Source: Collinsella sp.
GTDB taxonomy: Bacteria; Actinomycetota; Coriobacteriia; Coriobacteriales; Coriobacteriaceae
Assembly (NCBI GenBank): GCA_019414025.1
Contig: DXMU01000002.1
Span: 48,065 to 112,064 of the forward strand
Direction: 5' to 3'
DNA: 64,000 bases
Of this stretch, positions 19,501-26,436 are shown piece by piece (the stretch's first letter is position 1; each line of letters opens with the position of its first letter). Under the pieces are notes generated by a model. That model did no database searches. It was not told where the DNA came from and worked only from the letters and a program-made list of their open reading frames with translations. The translations under genes and the position numbers were made by a program.

Positions 19501-21028
19501 TGAGCGTGGAGCCGAGCTTCACGTGCTTTTTCAGGGTGATGACGGTTTCCTTGCCATCGGGGGCCTCGTTGACCAGATCCTGAAGGGTCTTGGTGCTGTC
19601 ATTGCTCACGGTATCGCCGACGCCGTCATCGATGGACTCGCGCGTGTAGACGATATCGACGCCAAAGAACGGGAGGTTCTCCGAGCCGGTGATGTCGTCC
19701 ATGCTGTTTTCGATTGTGATCTTTTGAACCGTGCTGCCGTCAAACATACCCGAGGGTATTTTGGTGAGGCCGCGCCCGATCGTCACATCCTTCACGCCAT
19801 CTACGCCCGAGAAGGCTGCCGTGCCAACGGAAGTCACGGAATCCGGAATGGAAAACTGCTCCGGCAACGTGCCGTAATAGAAGGCGTAGTTGCCAATTTT
19901 CTCAAGTGTCCTGGGGAGCTGGACGGCAACGTTGCTCTGGATAAAGGCCCAGTCACCGATACTCCTCAGGCTGTCGCAGAGCCCCACGATCTTAACCGGC
20001 GTGTAGCAGAACGCATTGTCCGGAATGTTCTGAAGCGAGGACAGATCCACGGACGCCTGCAGTTTTTTGCACTCGTAAAACGCCCCCCAGCCCATCTTTG
20101 TTACCTTGCTTAGATTGGGCACGCTCACCAGGCTGGCACACCCCTGGAAAGCAGAGGATCCGATGCTCGTCAATGTGCCCGGGAAATCGATCCCGGTTAA
20201 ACTCGAGCAATTCCGAAACGCCCCATCCCCGATGGACTCGATTTCGCTCAGCGCGGTGACGGACGTGAGAGAGGTGCATCCGTCAAACATGTGCGAGGGG
20301 ATCTTGGTAACCGAGGCGGGCAACGACACGCTTGTCAGAGACGTGCAGTCTTCGAACACGCCCGTTATGGTGTCGGAGAAGGCGACATCTTTTGGAAACT
20401 CGATGCCCGTGAGGGCCGTAGCCCCCTCGAAGGCGCCCGAGCCCGAAATCATTTTGAGGGTGGAGGGGAGATCGATCTCCGAAAGGTTGCTGCAGCCATA
20501 GACCATCATGTTGGCGCTAATCTCCTCGACGCCCTCATCGAAATAGAGCTTTTCGAGCGAGCCAGCGTTTTGCAGCGAGCAACCGAAGTTCTTGATGGAG
20601 CCAGGGATATGGAGCTCCTTGACCTTTGCGAACCTCCGGAAATTCCCTCCGTACATTTTTTCGAGCGTGTCGGGAAACGTCAGCTGCTCAACGTTCTTGG
20701 CCACGATACCAGACGAGAAATAAAGTTTGGTGACTTTGTAGGCCTGGCCACCATGCTCGATAGAGCTGGGCACACTCACCGCGGTCACACTGTCGTCGGC
20801 AACAATACCTGTGATTTCCGCCGTTCCCTTATCCGTGGTCTCGCACGAATAGGTCACGCCGTCCTGGGTGATCTCAAACTCCTCCGCAGTATACGCAGTC
20901 CGCGATTCCGTGGCCGCATATGCGACACCGGCCGTCGCGCCAACGGATAAACATCCGAAGCCGAGAACCAGCGCAAGGCAGAGAGCAGCGACTCTCTGCC
21001 CCCCCCCGCCGAAAACTTTCCTCTCCAA
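13514..21028 (-). CDS. 2504-residue LPXTG-type adhesin: leucine-rich, beta-helix and pilin-like repeats
   Basis: Starts at TTG 21028 with GGGGGAG 7 nt before it. The signal peptide contains a Gly run (FGGGGQR) encoded by nine G. Residues about 75-460 are BspA-like leucine-rich repeats (LTSIGSSAFQGC type). Residues 510-925 are beta-helix repeats (FTMTGGEIKNN type). About 1000-1080 is a Cna-B domain, about 1330-1460 a DUF11-like domain (TYTIGWANNS, VLPKGVNYVEGS), and about 1575-2410 a series of FctA/Spy0128-like pilin isopeptide domains (YTVREARPDDG, FTFTVSEV types). A Gly/Ser/Pro linker and a sorting signal MPDTGD with hydrophobic segment and RRHR tail end it. It should be covalently wall-anchored; a role in host or glycan adhesion is inferred. 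Confidence 0.92.
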   Translation of the reverse strand: MERKVFGGGGQRVAALCLALVLGFGCLSVGATAGVAYAATESRTAYTAEEFEITQDGVTYSCETTDKGTAEITGIVADDSVTAVSVPSSIEHGGQAYKVTKLYFSSGIVAKNVEQLTFPDTLEKMYGGNFRRFAKVKELHIPGSIKNFGCSLQNAGSLEKLYFDEGVEEISANMMVYGCSNLSEIDLPSTLKMISGSGAFEGATALTGIEFPKDVAFSDTITGVFEDCTSLTSVSLPASVTKIPSHMFDGCTSLTSVTALSEIESIGDGAFRNCSSLTGIDFPGTLTSIGSSAFQGCASLVSVPNLSKVTKMGWGAFYECKKLQASVDLSSLQNIPDNAFCYTPVKIVGLCDSLRSIGDWAFIQSNVAVQLPRTLEKIGNYAFYYGTLPEQFSIPDSVTSVGTAAFSGVDGVKDVTIGRGLTKIPSGMFDGSTVQKITIENSMDDITGSENLPFFGVDIVYTRESIDDGVGDTVSNDSTKTLQDLVNEAPDGKETVITLKKHVKLGSTLTIPAGKMIKITSDKPYTILAKKSGVSVLVNVAERASLELSGKASLRGRYNKGAIISSRGAVVLSDEAVVYDGTTSSDNAGAVDVSGENASLTMTGGVIEQCELRHSYCGAVRASSGAHVVMRGGVIRNNGVVTGATNCYWLTSSGVILWGDARFDMSGGRIEGNNGYRGSAVLAYGQGKGENQRAKFTMTGGQISGNRSSRLEAAYDPSGAVHIEGNAEFTMTGGEIKNNVVSGKGKGKGGGVCVVDPGCQGGEKGNTAFTMQGGSISGNSASAGGGVYTYSNDVTLSAGEIKGNTAWSMGGGVYSEGNEYLGYSTLHIENALVVDNHADKQGGGMWFCPTGDAKVYVQDGGLIARNTAGEAGDDFVFTGFKDAKYKLTLANRAPGGGKVSWYRDGGLFNPEGTYAATNPEIPRFSPGGDNGEPLSFTDATPNVALKSVMSEDAYNLGGGQTSLTISGNMAPLGGGIGANGGVVIGKSENIDIPIKKVWENPRIPHPDEVKVNLKNGDTVIDSITLNESNGWKGSFEGLPKYSESGSEVRYTVAEVPVEGYSSKATGDAKDGFTVTNTVKTGELDVSKTVVAREGLAVDADKIFKFVVEATDAMGRKVSGTYGDATFEDGKATLKLKDGQTARITGLPAGTAYTVTERAAAGYKAAVNGAEGSKAEGSIAADQVSFAAFTNTFDPAPATASVSELTKVLAGGRKPGLQKGEFVFELSLTDGAGNVLEGYPIEAKNDKDGKVSFGELSFTNLGTYHATVTEKASGDVLIEDDAHAYTFDITVTQTGAGLKAEISNERGKKTFTNTFTPHDNTKTVTKADASGAKVDVDGKPVGVGDTLTYTIGWANNSVDDRGAAQAADVTVSDVLPKGVNYVEGSADGAAYDAATRTLTWSLGEQAAGATGTLSFDVKVSAEAAVVDDIANTATVKVGENESQTNTTHNSVPREGSLTVKKTVVGGDSQREFGFTVALADGDGEPVSGTFGKGEHAVTFTDGKATFKLRDGGEKAITGLPVGAHYTVTEDAAEGYTTAVNEADGSKAEGTVTEDDALAAFTNTYGTATEGRDVSTAGLFTKTLKGRDWAEGDSFQFALAGKDGAPMPEGSADGSKTVSVTAAGTKAGDRVAFDFGPIRYTLDDIKDAGFAEVGGKRVRAKTFTYTVREARPDDGSAIAGVAYDGHVATMTVTVTDDGSGNLTASTPAIAEVSGGDFVNTYTTELDYSARAGVRLSKTLSGRAMGAGQFAFTVTADAETAAKLGLKTGKDAYAVAAADDGKADLVDLIGGASGSDVKFTDADAGKTYRFTVTETKLGGEGYTNDTAPRTVTIALAYDTATGKLTVTTTVAKDGFEVARSEVSTANDVTAAPAPVTVAFQNSYEATGTLGGEGGAAINAIKTLTGRAAAAGEFSFSVRDARGNVVATATNRASGDGVAAGLAFSPIAYTTDSLKQMVADGIATRAADGSWVIPYTVSEDGTDRLPAGVTAATSSFGITVKVTDNGKGGLDVAVTYPEGSDGTLSFVNGYSAGEATVDIAGTKTLALGQAGLGLTQADIAGRYTFKIEPLDGAPAPVDASGKTVTEATNDAAGNVVLGRVTFKQPSDLDGVEIDGDGLRTKTFAYRVSESGSVDGVANDATATRTFTVRVVEDTAAGTLVAKVLPAEGTPEGKGAFEFTNTYVVSPTPSSVTDQIKVSKKLEGRGLAAGEFEFQLVEIAADGSESVAATGKNAADGTVELSPVTYTAPGTHSYELREVAGTAGGVTYDKTTYRVRTTVTDAGNGTLAVKHELADAEGNAVGDTSVTFTNGYEAAPVTLKLGAAKVLKGAELKAGQFSFELKSRDGKVMSTAKNAADGSVTFDALTFKQAGTYTFTVSEVDDGQAHVTYDKAVHKIVVTVSDEAADGTRTGYLSAKVSYEGDANLPPVFTNSYAEEPGTPGTPENPGTPGGGSGGGSDNGSGSGASGDGSKGGMPDTGDRSLPLEALGAMAGIGALTAAGGAVLYRRHR
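20999..21007 (-). repeat. poly-G(9) tract near the 5' end of the giant adhesin
   Basis: Nine G (minus strand) encode part of the Gly run at residues 7-10. Gain or loss of one would frameshift the gene within its first dozen codons. As sequenced the gene is in frame. Confidence 0.85.
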
Positions 21029-21071
21029 TTCCCTTCTCCCCCTCTGGTGTCGCCTTCTCTTCCCACGAGCG

Positions 21072-21100
21072 ATCTATTGATTAAGGACAGTTAAAGACAA
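21072..21100 (-). promoter_or_regulatory. candidate promoter of the giant adhesin
   Basis: On the minus strand TTGTCT (21100-21095) and ATAGAT (21077-21072) are spaced 17 bp apart, about 45 bp before the TTG start. Confidence 0.4.
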
Positions 21101-21259
21101 CATTATGACCAAAAAGGCCCATCATGGAGATAATCCACGTCTTCGCCCGAAATGGTAATTAATTGGCAGGATTAATTGGCGAACAACCGAACGAAGAGCA
21201 ATCTACTAATGGCACATAAATGGCGGCGTCAACACCTGAAGTGCAAAAAGACTGCTTTT

Positions 21260-23041
21260 CTAGATGCGGCCGAGGTCGCAGGATCGAGCAGCCGCTTCAC
21301 CGGCACAGATGAGGTTGGTTGTGGCTTCTTGCACACCGAGCGCTTGGTCGAGGGGCATGGGCTTGCGGCAGATCGGAAGCACCAAGTCGATGCCCTGCTC
21401 ATACACCGCATCCAGGTTGACGGCGCGACCGCCCACGACAGCGGCCACCGGCTTGCCATAGCGCATGGCACGGCGGGCCACACCCACCGGCGCTTTGCCG
21501 GCGGCGGATTGCTCATCCATATTGCCCTCACCCGTTATGACCAGGTCGACATCGCGTACACGCTCGTCAAATCCCACGAGATCGAGCACCGTCTCCACGC
21601 CCGAACACAGCTCCGCACCGAGCGCCAGCAACGCCGCGCCCAAGCCACCGGCAGCGCCCGCGCCGGGCACGCCGAGCACCGAGCCAAATGTCCGTGCGCC
21701 CTCGGGTGCGCGCAACAACCCCTGGGCCCGAGCCTCGACAATTGCCGTATCGAGCAGGCGGCCGTAGCCGACCATCCAGCTGTCGTACTTACCCAGCGCC
21801 TCGGCATCATCCGCCGGCAGACCCTTCTGTCCACCGAACACTGCCAGCGCACCGCGACGCCCTACGAGCGGATTCTCGACATCCGATAGCACAACGATAC
21901 GAGCGCCATCCAAAGCCTGCAGCGCTGGCGCCAAATCAACGCTCGCCACCTGCTCAAGGCCGGCAAGACCGGGGGCGACATCGCAGCCCCGATCATCGAC
22001 CACACGCGCGCCCAGCGCCTGCAGCATGCCGGCGCCACCGTCGTTGGTGGCGCTGCCGCCCAAGCCAATATAGATAGTCTTTGCCCCGGCACGAACCGCA
22101 CGGAGCATCAGCTCGCCCACGCCATAGGTCGAAGCCGCAAGCGCCGCCGATTCCGTGCAGGGTGAATACCCAATACCCGCCGCCTCGGCCATCTCAATTA
22201 CAGCCGACTCGTGCTCGCCGTCCACCAGCATCCGGGCAGACACGCGGTCGCCCAAGGGGCCTGCGACATCGCAGGTCACAAGCTCGCCACCGCATGCGGC
22301 GATGGCATCGAGCGTTCCCTCGCCACCATCTGCCAGCGGCAATGTGCGCACCTCGGCATCGGGCCAAACGCGGCGCACGCCTTCGGCAACCGCCGCCTCC
22401 GCCTGCGCGCTCGAAACGCTGCCCTTAAAGGAATCGATCGCCAACAGCACACGGCGGGGCCGGCGGCGCGCGGCACCAAAATCGACCGCCTCAACGGCAA
22501 TATCTTCGGCACACACGAGCGCCTCGGCATGAGCGGCATGCGCCTCAAGATCGGCCCCGCAACCGCAGTCAGCACCATCGGTGCCACGCAGCCCACTAAA
22601 ATAGCTGCTCAGCACCTCACGACACTCGTCTGCCAGCACGCCAGCCGTCACGTTAAACCGATGATTCAGGCGCGAGTCGGCATTCAAATCGTATAGGGAT
22701 CCCAACGCGCCCGCCTTGGCGTCGCTCGCGCCATACACGCAGCGCCCCACGCGCGCGTTGACCATAAGGCCCGCACACATGCAGCAGGGCTCGAGCGTCA
22801 CGTAGACCGTGCAATCGGAAAGGCGCCAGCGACCGAGCGACCGAGCGGCAGCGCACAGGGCCGCGAACTCTGCATGCGCCGAAGGGTCCTGATCGAGCTC
22901 GCGACGATTATGCGCCCGCGCGACAATCTCACCCGCGCGCACCACCACAGCGCCAATGGGCACCTCGCCCACCGCCGCGGCGGCTCGCGCCTCCGCCAAC
23001 GCCTCGCGCATGAACTTCTCGTCGATTTCGGTGATCGTCAT
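21260..23041 (-). CDS. fusion of tRNA adenosine deaminase (TadA) and glycerate kinase
   Basis: 593 residues from ATG 23041 (GGGAAGG upstream); a longer frame to 23092 would run up to the tRNA-Ser gene and has no good ribosome site. Residues 1-160 are a TadA-type zinc deaminase: catalytic HAEF near 56 and zinc ligands PCCMC near 88; TadA makes inosine at the wobble base of tRNA-Arg. After an Ala-rich linker, residues 198-590 are a glycerate kinase of the GarK/GlxK family: 'LLAIDSFKGS' start, 'PLADGGEGT', 'GLGGSATNDGGAGM', 'ITGEGNMD'. There is no stop or start between them, so one polypeptide is expected. Fusing a tRNA-editing enzyme to a sugar-acid kinase has no obvious metabolic logic. Confidence 0.9.
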   Translation of the reverse strand: MTITEIDEKFMREALAEARAAAAVGEVPIGAVVVRAGEIVARAHNRRELDQDPSAHAEFAALCAAARSLGRWRLSDCTVYVTLEPCCMCAGLMVNARVGRCVYGASDAKAGALGSLYDLNADSRLNHRFNVTAGVLADECREVLSSYFSGLRGTDGADCGCGADLEAHAAHAEALVCAEDIAVEAVDFGAARRRPRRVLLAIDSFKGSVSSAQAEAAVAEGVRRVWPDAEVRTLPLADGGEGTLDAIAACGGELVTCDVAGPLGDRVSARMLVDGEHESAVIEMAEAAGIGYSPCTESAALAASTYGVGELMLRAVRAGAKTIYIGLGGSATNDGGAGMLQALGARVVDDRGCDVAPGLAGLEQVASVDLAPALQALDGARIVVLSDVENPLVGRRGALAVFGGQKGLPADDAEALGKYDSWMVGYGRLLDTAIVEARAQGLLRAPEGARTFGSVLGVPGAGAAGGLGAALLALGAELCSGVETVLDLVGFDERVRDVDLVITGEGNMDEQSAAGKAPVGVARRAMRYGKPVAAVVGGRAVNLDAVYEQGIDLVLPICRKPMPLDQALGVQEATTNLICAGEAAARSCDLGRI

Positions 23042-23092
23042 CGTTCGCCTTCCCTGTTGCAAATTCAAAACGATGCTATCATTACGACTCAC

Positions 23093-23182
23093 GGAGAGAT
23101 GGCAGAGCGGTTGAATGCGGCGGTCTTGAAAACCGTTGAGCGCGAGAGCGTTCCGGGGGTTCGAATCCCCCTCTCTCCGCCA
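23093..23182 (+). tRNA. tRNA-Ser (TGA)
   Basis: A 90-nt cloverleaf with acceptor stem GGAGAGA/TCTCTCC, anticodon loop CTTGAAA (anticodon TGA at 23127-23129), a long variable arm as in serine tRNAs, a TTCGAATC T-loop and an encoded CCA end. Confidence 0.95.
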
Positions 23183-23185
23183 CTT

Positions 23186-23782
23186 TTAGTGATGCACCGG
23201 TGTCATGGTCCGCTCAAACAGTGCATCGACCACGTCGGCTATCTCAGGTCGACGTTCAAGATCGTGGCCCGATTCCCACCATATCGTGAAAAGTCGAATA
23301 ATACCGCCGGCGATAAACTCAGACGTCGTCTCGAGCGACACGGGGGCCAGGGCATTCTCGGCAAGCACGTTCATCACACGCTCGCGGATGGAGCGGGCAA
23401 TGCGGTCGCAAATAACGTTGGTCAGCATGCCCGACATGCTGCTTGCCAAAATGTTATCCATGAGCTGCTCATGGGCCAGAATCAGGTCCATGGCATCGTC
23501 CAAAATCGCGTGCCGGAGCGCGCGCACGTCCTCGGCAGACACTGTGCCGGCCTCATCGGGCTGTTTTTGCGGCAAGCCGGACATGAGCTCATCGATATAA
23601 AAGGCAAAGTAATCGTTCTTGTCGCGAAAGTGCTTGTAGAACGTCGTGCGGCGAATCATGGCGCGGTCGCACAGCATGGCAACCGTCAGGTCCTCAAAAC
23701 GATGCTCCTCGAGAAGCTCGGTGAAGGCATCGAACAGGGCACGATAGGTTTTCTTGATGCGAAGGTCCATCCGTATCGCCAT
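23186..23782 (-). CDS. TetR/AcrR-family transcriptional regulator
   Basis: 198 residues from ATG 23782, or 194 from ATG 23770; GAGG touches the first and lies 12 nt before the second, so the start is uncertain. The N-terminal helix-turn-helix is typical: 'FEDLTVAMLCDRAMIRRTTFYKHFRDKNDYF', with the YKHF recognition helix end. The C-terminal ligand domain is unassigned (DUF-type 'YIDELMSGL'). It ends 3 bp past the tRNA gene on the other strand and is divergent from lemA, which it might control. The ligand is unknown. Confidence 0.85.
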   Translation of the reverse strand: MAIRMDLRIKKTYRALFDAFTELLEEHRFEDLTVAMLCDRAMIRRTTFYKHFRDKNDYFAFYIDELMSGLPQKQPDEAGTVSAEDVRALRHAILDDAMDLILAHEQLMDNILASSMSGMLTNVICDRIARSIRERVMNVLAENALAPVSLETTSEFIAGGIIRLFTIWWESGHDLERRPEIADVVDALFERTMTPVHH

Positions 23783-23981
23783 CCTCAGGGCAAAGACAAC
23801 ACTCGTCAATCTGTCGCATATCTTACACCTGTACCTCGCGCGTTTTACCCCGGTGCCGACCCCGCCGAAAACATAACGCTTACCGGAAAGTTCGGCACGG
23901 CAAAACGTTGCGGGTATACTAGTAGCGTTATACCAACGGCAGCTGGCGCATGCCGCCGCGGCCATTCGAAACGGAGACATC

Positions 23982-24533
23982 ATGATTACCGTCATCATCG
24001 GCATCGTTGTTGTCATTGTGATTGTCTGCGCCATCGCCGGCATCTACAACAACATGGTCACCAAGCGTAACCGCATCGATAACGCCTGGCAGAACATCGA
24101 TACGCAGCTGCAGCGCCGCAACGACCTGATCCCCAACCTGGTCGAGACCGTCAAGGGCTACGCCAAGCACGAGCAAGAGACGCTCTCCGCCGTGATCAGC
24201 GCGCGTAACACCGCCGTCAAGGCCACCACGCCCGAGGCCAAGATGGAAGCCGACAACGTGCTGACCGGTGCGCTGCGCCAGCTCTTCGCCGTGGCCGAGG
24301 CCTACCCCGATCTGAAGGCAAACACCAACTTTACGCAGCTGCAGGCATCGCTCGAGGATACCGAGAACAAGATTAGCTATGCACGCCAGAGCTACAACGA
24401 CTGCGTGCTCAGCTACAACAACGCCATCCAGACGTTCCCGGCTGTCATCTTTGCCGGCATCTTCCAGTTTAAGGAGCGCCAGGGCTTCGAGGCCGCCGAA
24501 GCAGCCCGCCAGGCCCCGACCGTCAAGTTCTAG
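23982..24533 (+). CDS. lemA: LemA family membrane protein
   Basis: 183 residues: an N-terminal transmembrane segment (about 4-22) followed by a helical domain with the LemA hallmarks 'VTKRNRIDNAWQNIDTQLQRRNDLIPNLVETVKGY' and 'FAVAEAYPDLKAN'. The usual TPM or protease partner genes are absent here. ATG 23982 has a GGAGA ribosome site 4-8 nt before it. The cellular role of LemA is not settled; it is anchored in the cytoplasmic membrane with the helical bundle probably outside. Confidence 0.92.
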   Translation: MITVIIGIVVVIVIVCAIAGIYNNMVTKRNRIDNAWQNIDTQLQRRNDLIPNLVETVKGYAKHEQETLSAVISARNTAVKATTPEAKMEADNVLTGALRQLFAVAEAYPDLKANTNFTQLQASLEDTENKISYARQSYNDCVLSYNNAIQTFPAVIFAGIFQFKERQGFEAAEAARQAPTVKF

Positions 24534-24569
24534 TAGTTTGGCAGCGCATCCTTAATCGGCCAAATGTAT

Positions 24570-24613
24570 AAACCGCCCCGTCGAACGCATACTTCGACGG
24601 GGCGGTTTCCTTT
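24570..24613 (+). terminator. intrinsic terminator of lemA
   Basis: Perfect 16-bp stem AAACCGCCCCGTCGAA / TTCGACGGGGCGGTTT with a 7-nt loop, then CCTTTTT. Confidence 0.9.
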
Positions 24614-24639
24614 TTCGCGAAGGTCCCCCTCTAAGCGCC

Positions 24640-24840
24640 GTGCATTTTTGGGAGTATTCAGCACAGCCAAGAGCTTTGGGCTCCGCAGCAGAGGCGTTAG
24701 ATAGCGAATACCCCTGCAGCCCGAGACCCAATAGCCCATAACACCGCCTATTATTCGCGAAAAGCATCGACAAGCACGGATTTTTGCCCGAACGACGATA
24801 TGCAGGAGCCTTCGATTGCAGAATACTCGCAAAAATGCAC
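24640..24840. mobile_element. MITE-like element with 23-bp terminal inverted repeats
   Basis: The ends 24640-24662 (GTGCATTTTTGGGAGTATTC...) and 24818-24840 are reverse complements at 21 of 23 positions, enclosing 155 bp with no coding capacity. A clear target duplication is not seen. The next 100 bp hold a small GCGGCC hairpin near 24880 and no gene. Confidence 0.55.
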
Positions 24841-24953
24841 GTCGCCACCACCCCCACATGGCGCGACGCAAAACAAAAGCGCGGCCTAAAAGGCCGCGCG
24901 CCATCTTTAATTCAGATCTATATTGCCCGTAACGGCAGCGCCGAGGTAACGCA

Positions 24954-25078
24954 GGCCCGAGGTCAACCTTCCTTTCCGGCGCACTCCGCAGGACGAAAGA
25001 ACCTCCGCCGCACGAAGTGCGCAGCGGAGGTTCTTTCATGTCCGAGGACGCGCCGGAAAGGAAGGTTGCCCTCGGGCC
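24954..25078. repeat. nested long inverted repeat after ilvE
   Basis: The outer arms GGCCCGAGG (24954-24962) / CCTCGGGCC (25070-25078) and the adjoining AACCTTCCTTTCCGGCGC (24965-24982) / its exact complement (25050-25067) enclose a second perfect 14-bp inverted repeat (GAAAGAACCTCCGC 24995-25008, complement 25024-25037). It ends 16 bp from the ilvE stop and could serve as its transcript end. Confidence 0.8.
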
Positions 25079-25094
25079 GAACAGCTATGGCAGC

Positions 25095-26147
25095 TTACGC
25101 GACGGTGTAAACCCAGTCGTGCTTATCCTCAACAGCACCAGACTGGATGCCCGTCAGGGTCTCGCGAAGCTTCTTCATCACGGGGCCAATCTCGGTGTAG
25201 CCGGCCGGGAAGGTCACGGTCTCATCGGCACCATAGACCTTGTTGTCGATCTCGCCAACCGGGGAGATGACGGCAGCGGTGCCGCACAGGCCGCACTCGA
25301 CAAAGGTACCGGCCTTGACCTCGGCCCACTCGACGGGACGCTGGTCAACGGTCATGCCCAGGTCCTGAGCAACCTGAACGAGCGAACGACGGGTGATGGA
25401 GGGCAGGATGGAGTCGGTGTGCGACTGCGGAACGACGAGCGTGCCATCCTCTTTCACGAACAGGACGTTCGCGCCGCCGGTCTCCTCGACATAGGTGCGG
25501 GACTCGGAGTCAAGATACAGGTTCTCGGCATAGCCCTCGCGATGGGCTTCCATCGTGGGCTTGAGGGACATGGCGTAGTTGAGGCCGGCCTTGATGTTGC
25601 CGGTGCCGTGCGGTGCAGCGCGGTCGTACTCGGAAACGCGCAGCTTAACGGGCTTGAGGCCACCCTTAAAGTACGGACCGACCGGGGTCACGAGAATGCG
25701 GAACGTGTACTCAGGAGCGGGAGCCACGCCGATCACGTCACCAGAGCCGATCATAAACGGACGCACGTACAGAGTCGCACCGGAGCCGAAAGGCGGAACC
25801 CAGGCGGCGTTGGCAGAAACAACCTGCTTGACGGCCTCGACGAACTTGTCCTTGGGGAACGGGGGCATCTCGAGGCGCTGGGCAGAGTTATACATACGCT
25901 CAGCGTTCATGTCGGGACGGAAGCAGACGATGCTGCCGTCCTCGGCGGTGTAGGCCTTCAGGCCCTCAAAGACCTCCTGGCAGTAATGGAAGATGCCGCC
26001 GCACTCGGAGACATGCAGGGTGTGGTCGGTGGTCAGGCCACCCTCGTCCCACTCGCCATCCTTCCAATGAGCCTCGTAGCTGTAATCGGTCTTCATGTAG
26101 CCAAAGCCGAGGCTGCCCCAATCGATATCCTTCTTCTCGACAGTCAT
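25095..26147 (-). CDS. ilvE: branched-chain amino acid aminotransferase
   Basis: 350 residues, fold-type IV PLP aminotransferase. The last step of Leu/Ile/Val synthesis, transferring the amino group from glutamate to branched-chain keto acids. Visible features: 'EVFEGLKAY' (family motif), PLP lysine in 'GTGNIKAGLNYA', 'EETGGANVLFV', and 'ECGLCGTAAVISPV' near the phosphate-binding loop. It starts at ATG 26147 with GGAG 7 nt before it; the frame runs on to 26318 as Arg-rich sequence that is not part of the family. Monocistronic. The upstream 26148-26330 shows no T-box or other recognised leader. Confidence 0.94.
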   Translation of the reverse strand: MTVEKKDIDWGSLGFGYMKTDYSYEAHWKDGEWDEGGLTTDHTLHVSECGGIFHYCQEVFEGLKAYTAEDGSIVCFRPDMNAERMYNSAQRLEMPPFPKDKFVEAVKQVVSANAAWVPPFGSGATLYVRPFMIGSGDVIGVAPAPEYTFRILVTPVGPYFKGGLKPVKLRVSEYDRAAPHGTGNIKAGLNYAMSLKPTMEAHREGYAENLYLDSESRTYVEETGGANVLFVKEDGTLVVPQSHTDSILPSITRRSLVQVAQDLGMTVDQRPVEWAEVKAGTFVECGLCGTAAVISPVGEIDNKVYGADETVTFPAGYTEIGPVMKKLRETLTGIQSGAVEDKHDWVYTVA

Positions 26148-26376
26148 ATGTCGCTCCTTACATACACAGTTGCAAACTCGCGAACTCGCACGCAAGGACC
26201 GAGGCCGACCGCGTCGCAACGTCGCACGCCCGGAGCGTAGAGCCGGACGGGACACGCGGGCAACACCAAAGCCCATGGCACGTCGATTCGCATGCACGAG
26301 ATTGTACTCCGCACACACATCAGATAAAACGTTTTTCTTTAACTAACTAAAGTATTTTCATTTGGCCGAAGCTAGA

Positions 26377-26408
26377 GAGGCCCGCCACCGTAATCGGCGA
26401 CGGGCCTC
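26377..26408 (-). terminator. hairpin after DedA gene
   Basis: GAGGCCCG / CGGGCCTC stem, extendable to 13 bp on RNA with two G-U pairs, 29 bp past the dedA stop. It is followed by a poor T-run. Confidence 0.6.
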
Positions 26409-26436
26409 AACGGCACGGTTTGCGCGCTAGCTCGAG

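Noticed and set aside
26148..26330. T-box or attenuator ahead of ilvE
   Set aside because: No T-box conserved bases, no specifier stem and no terminator/antiterminator pair were found.
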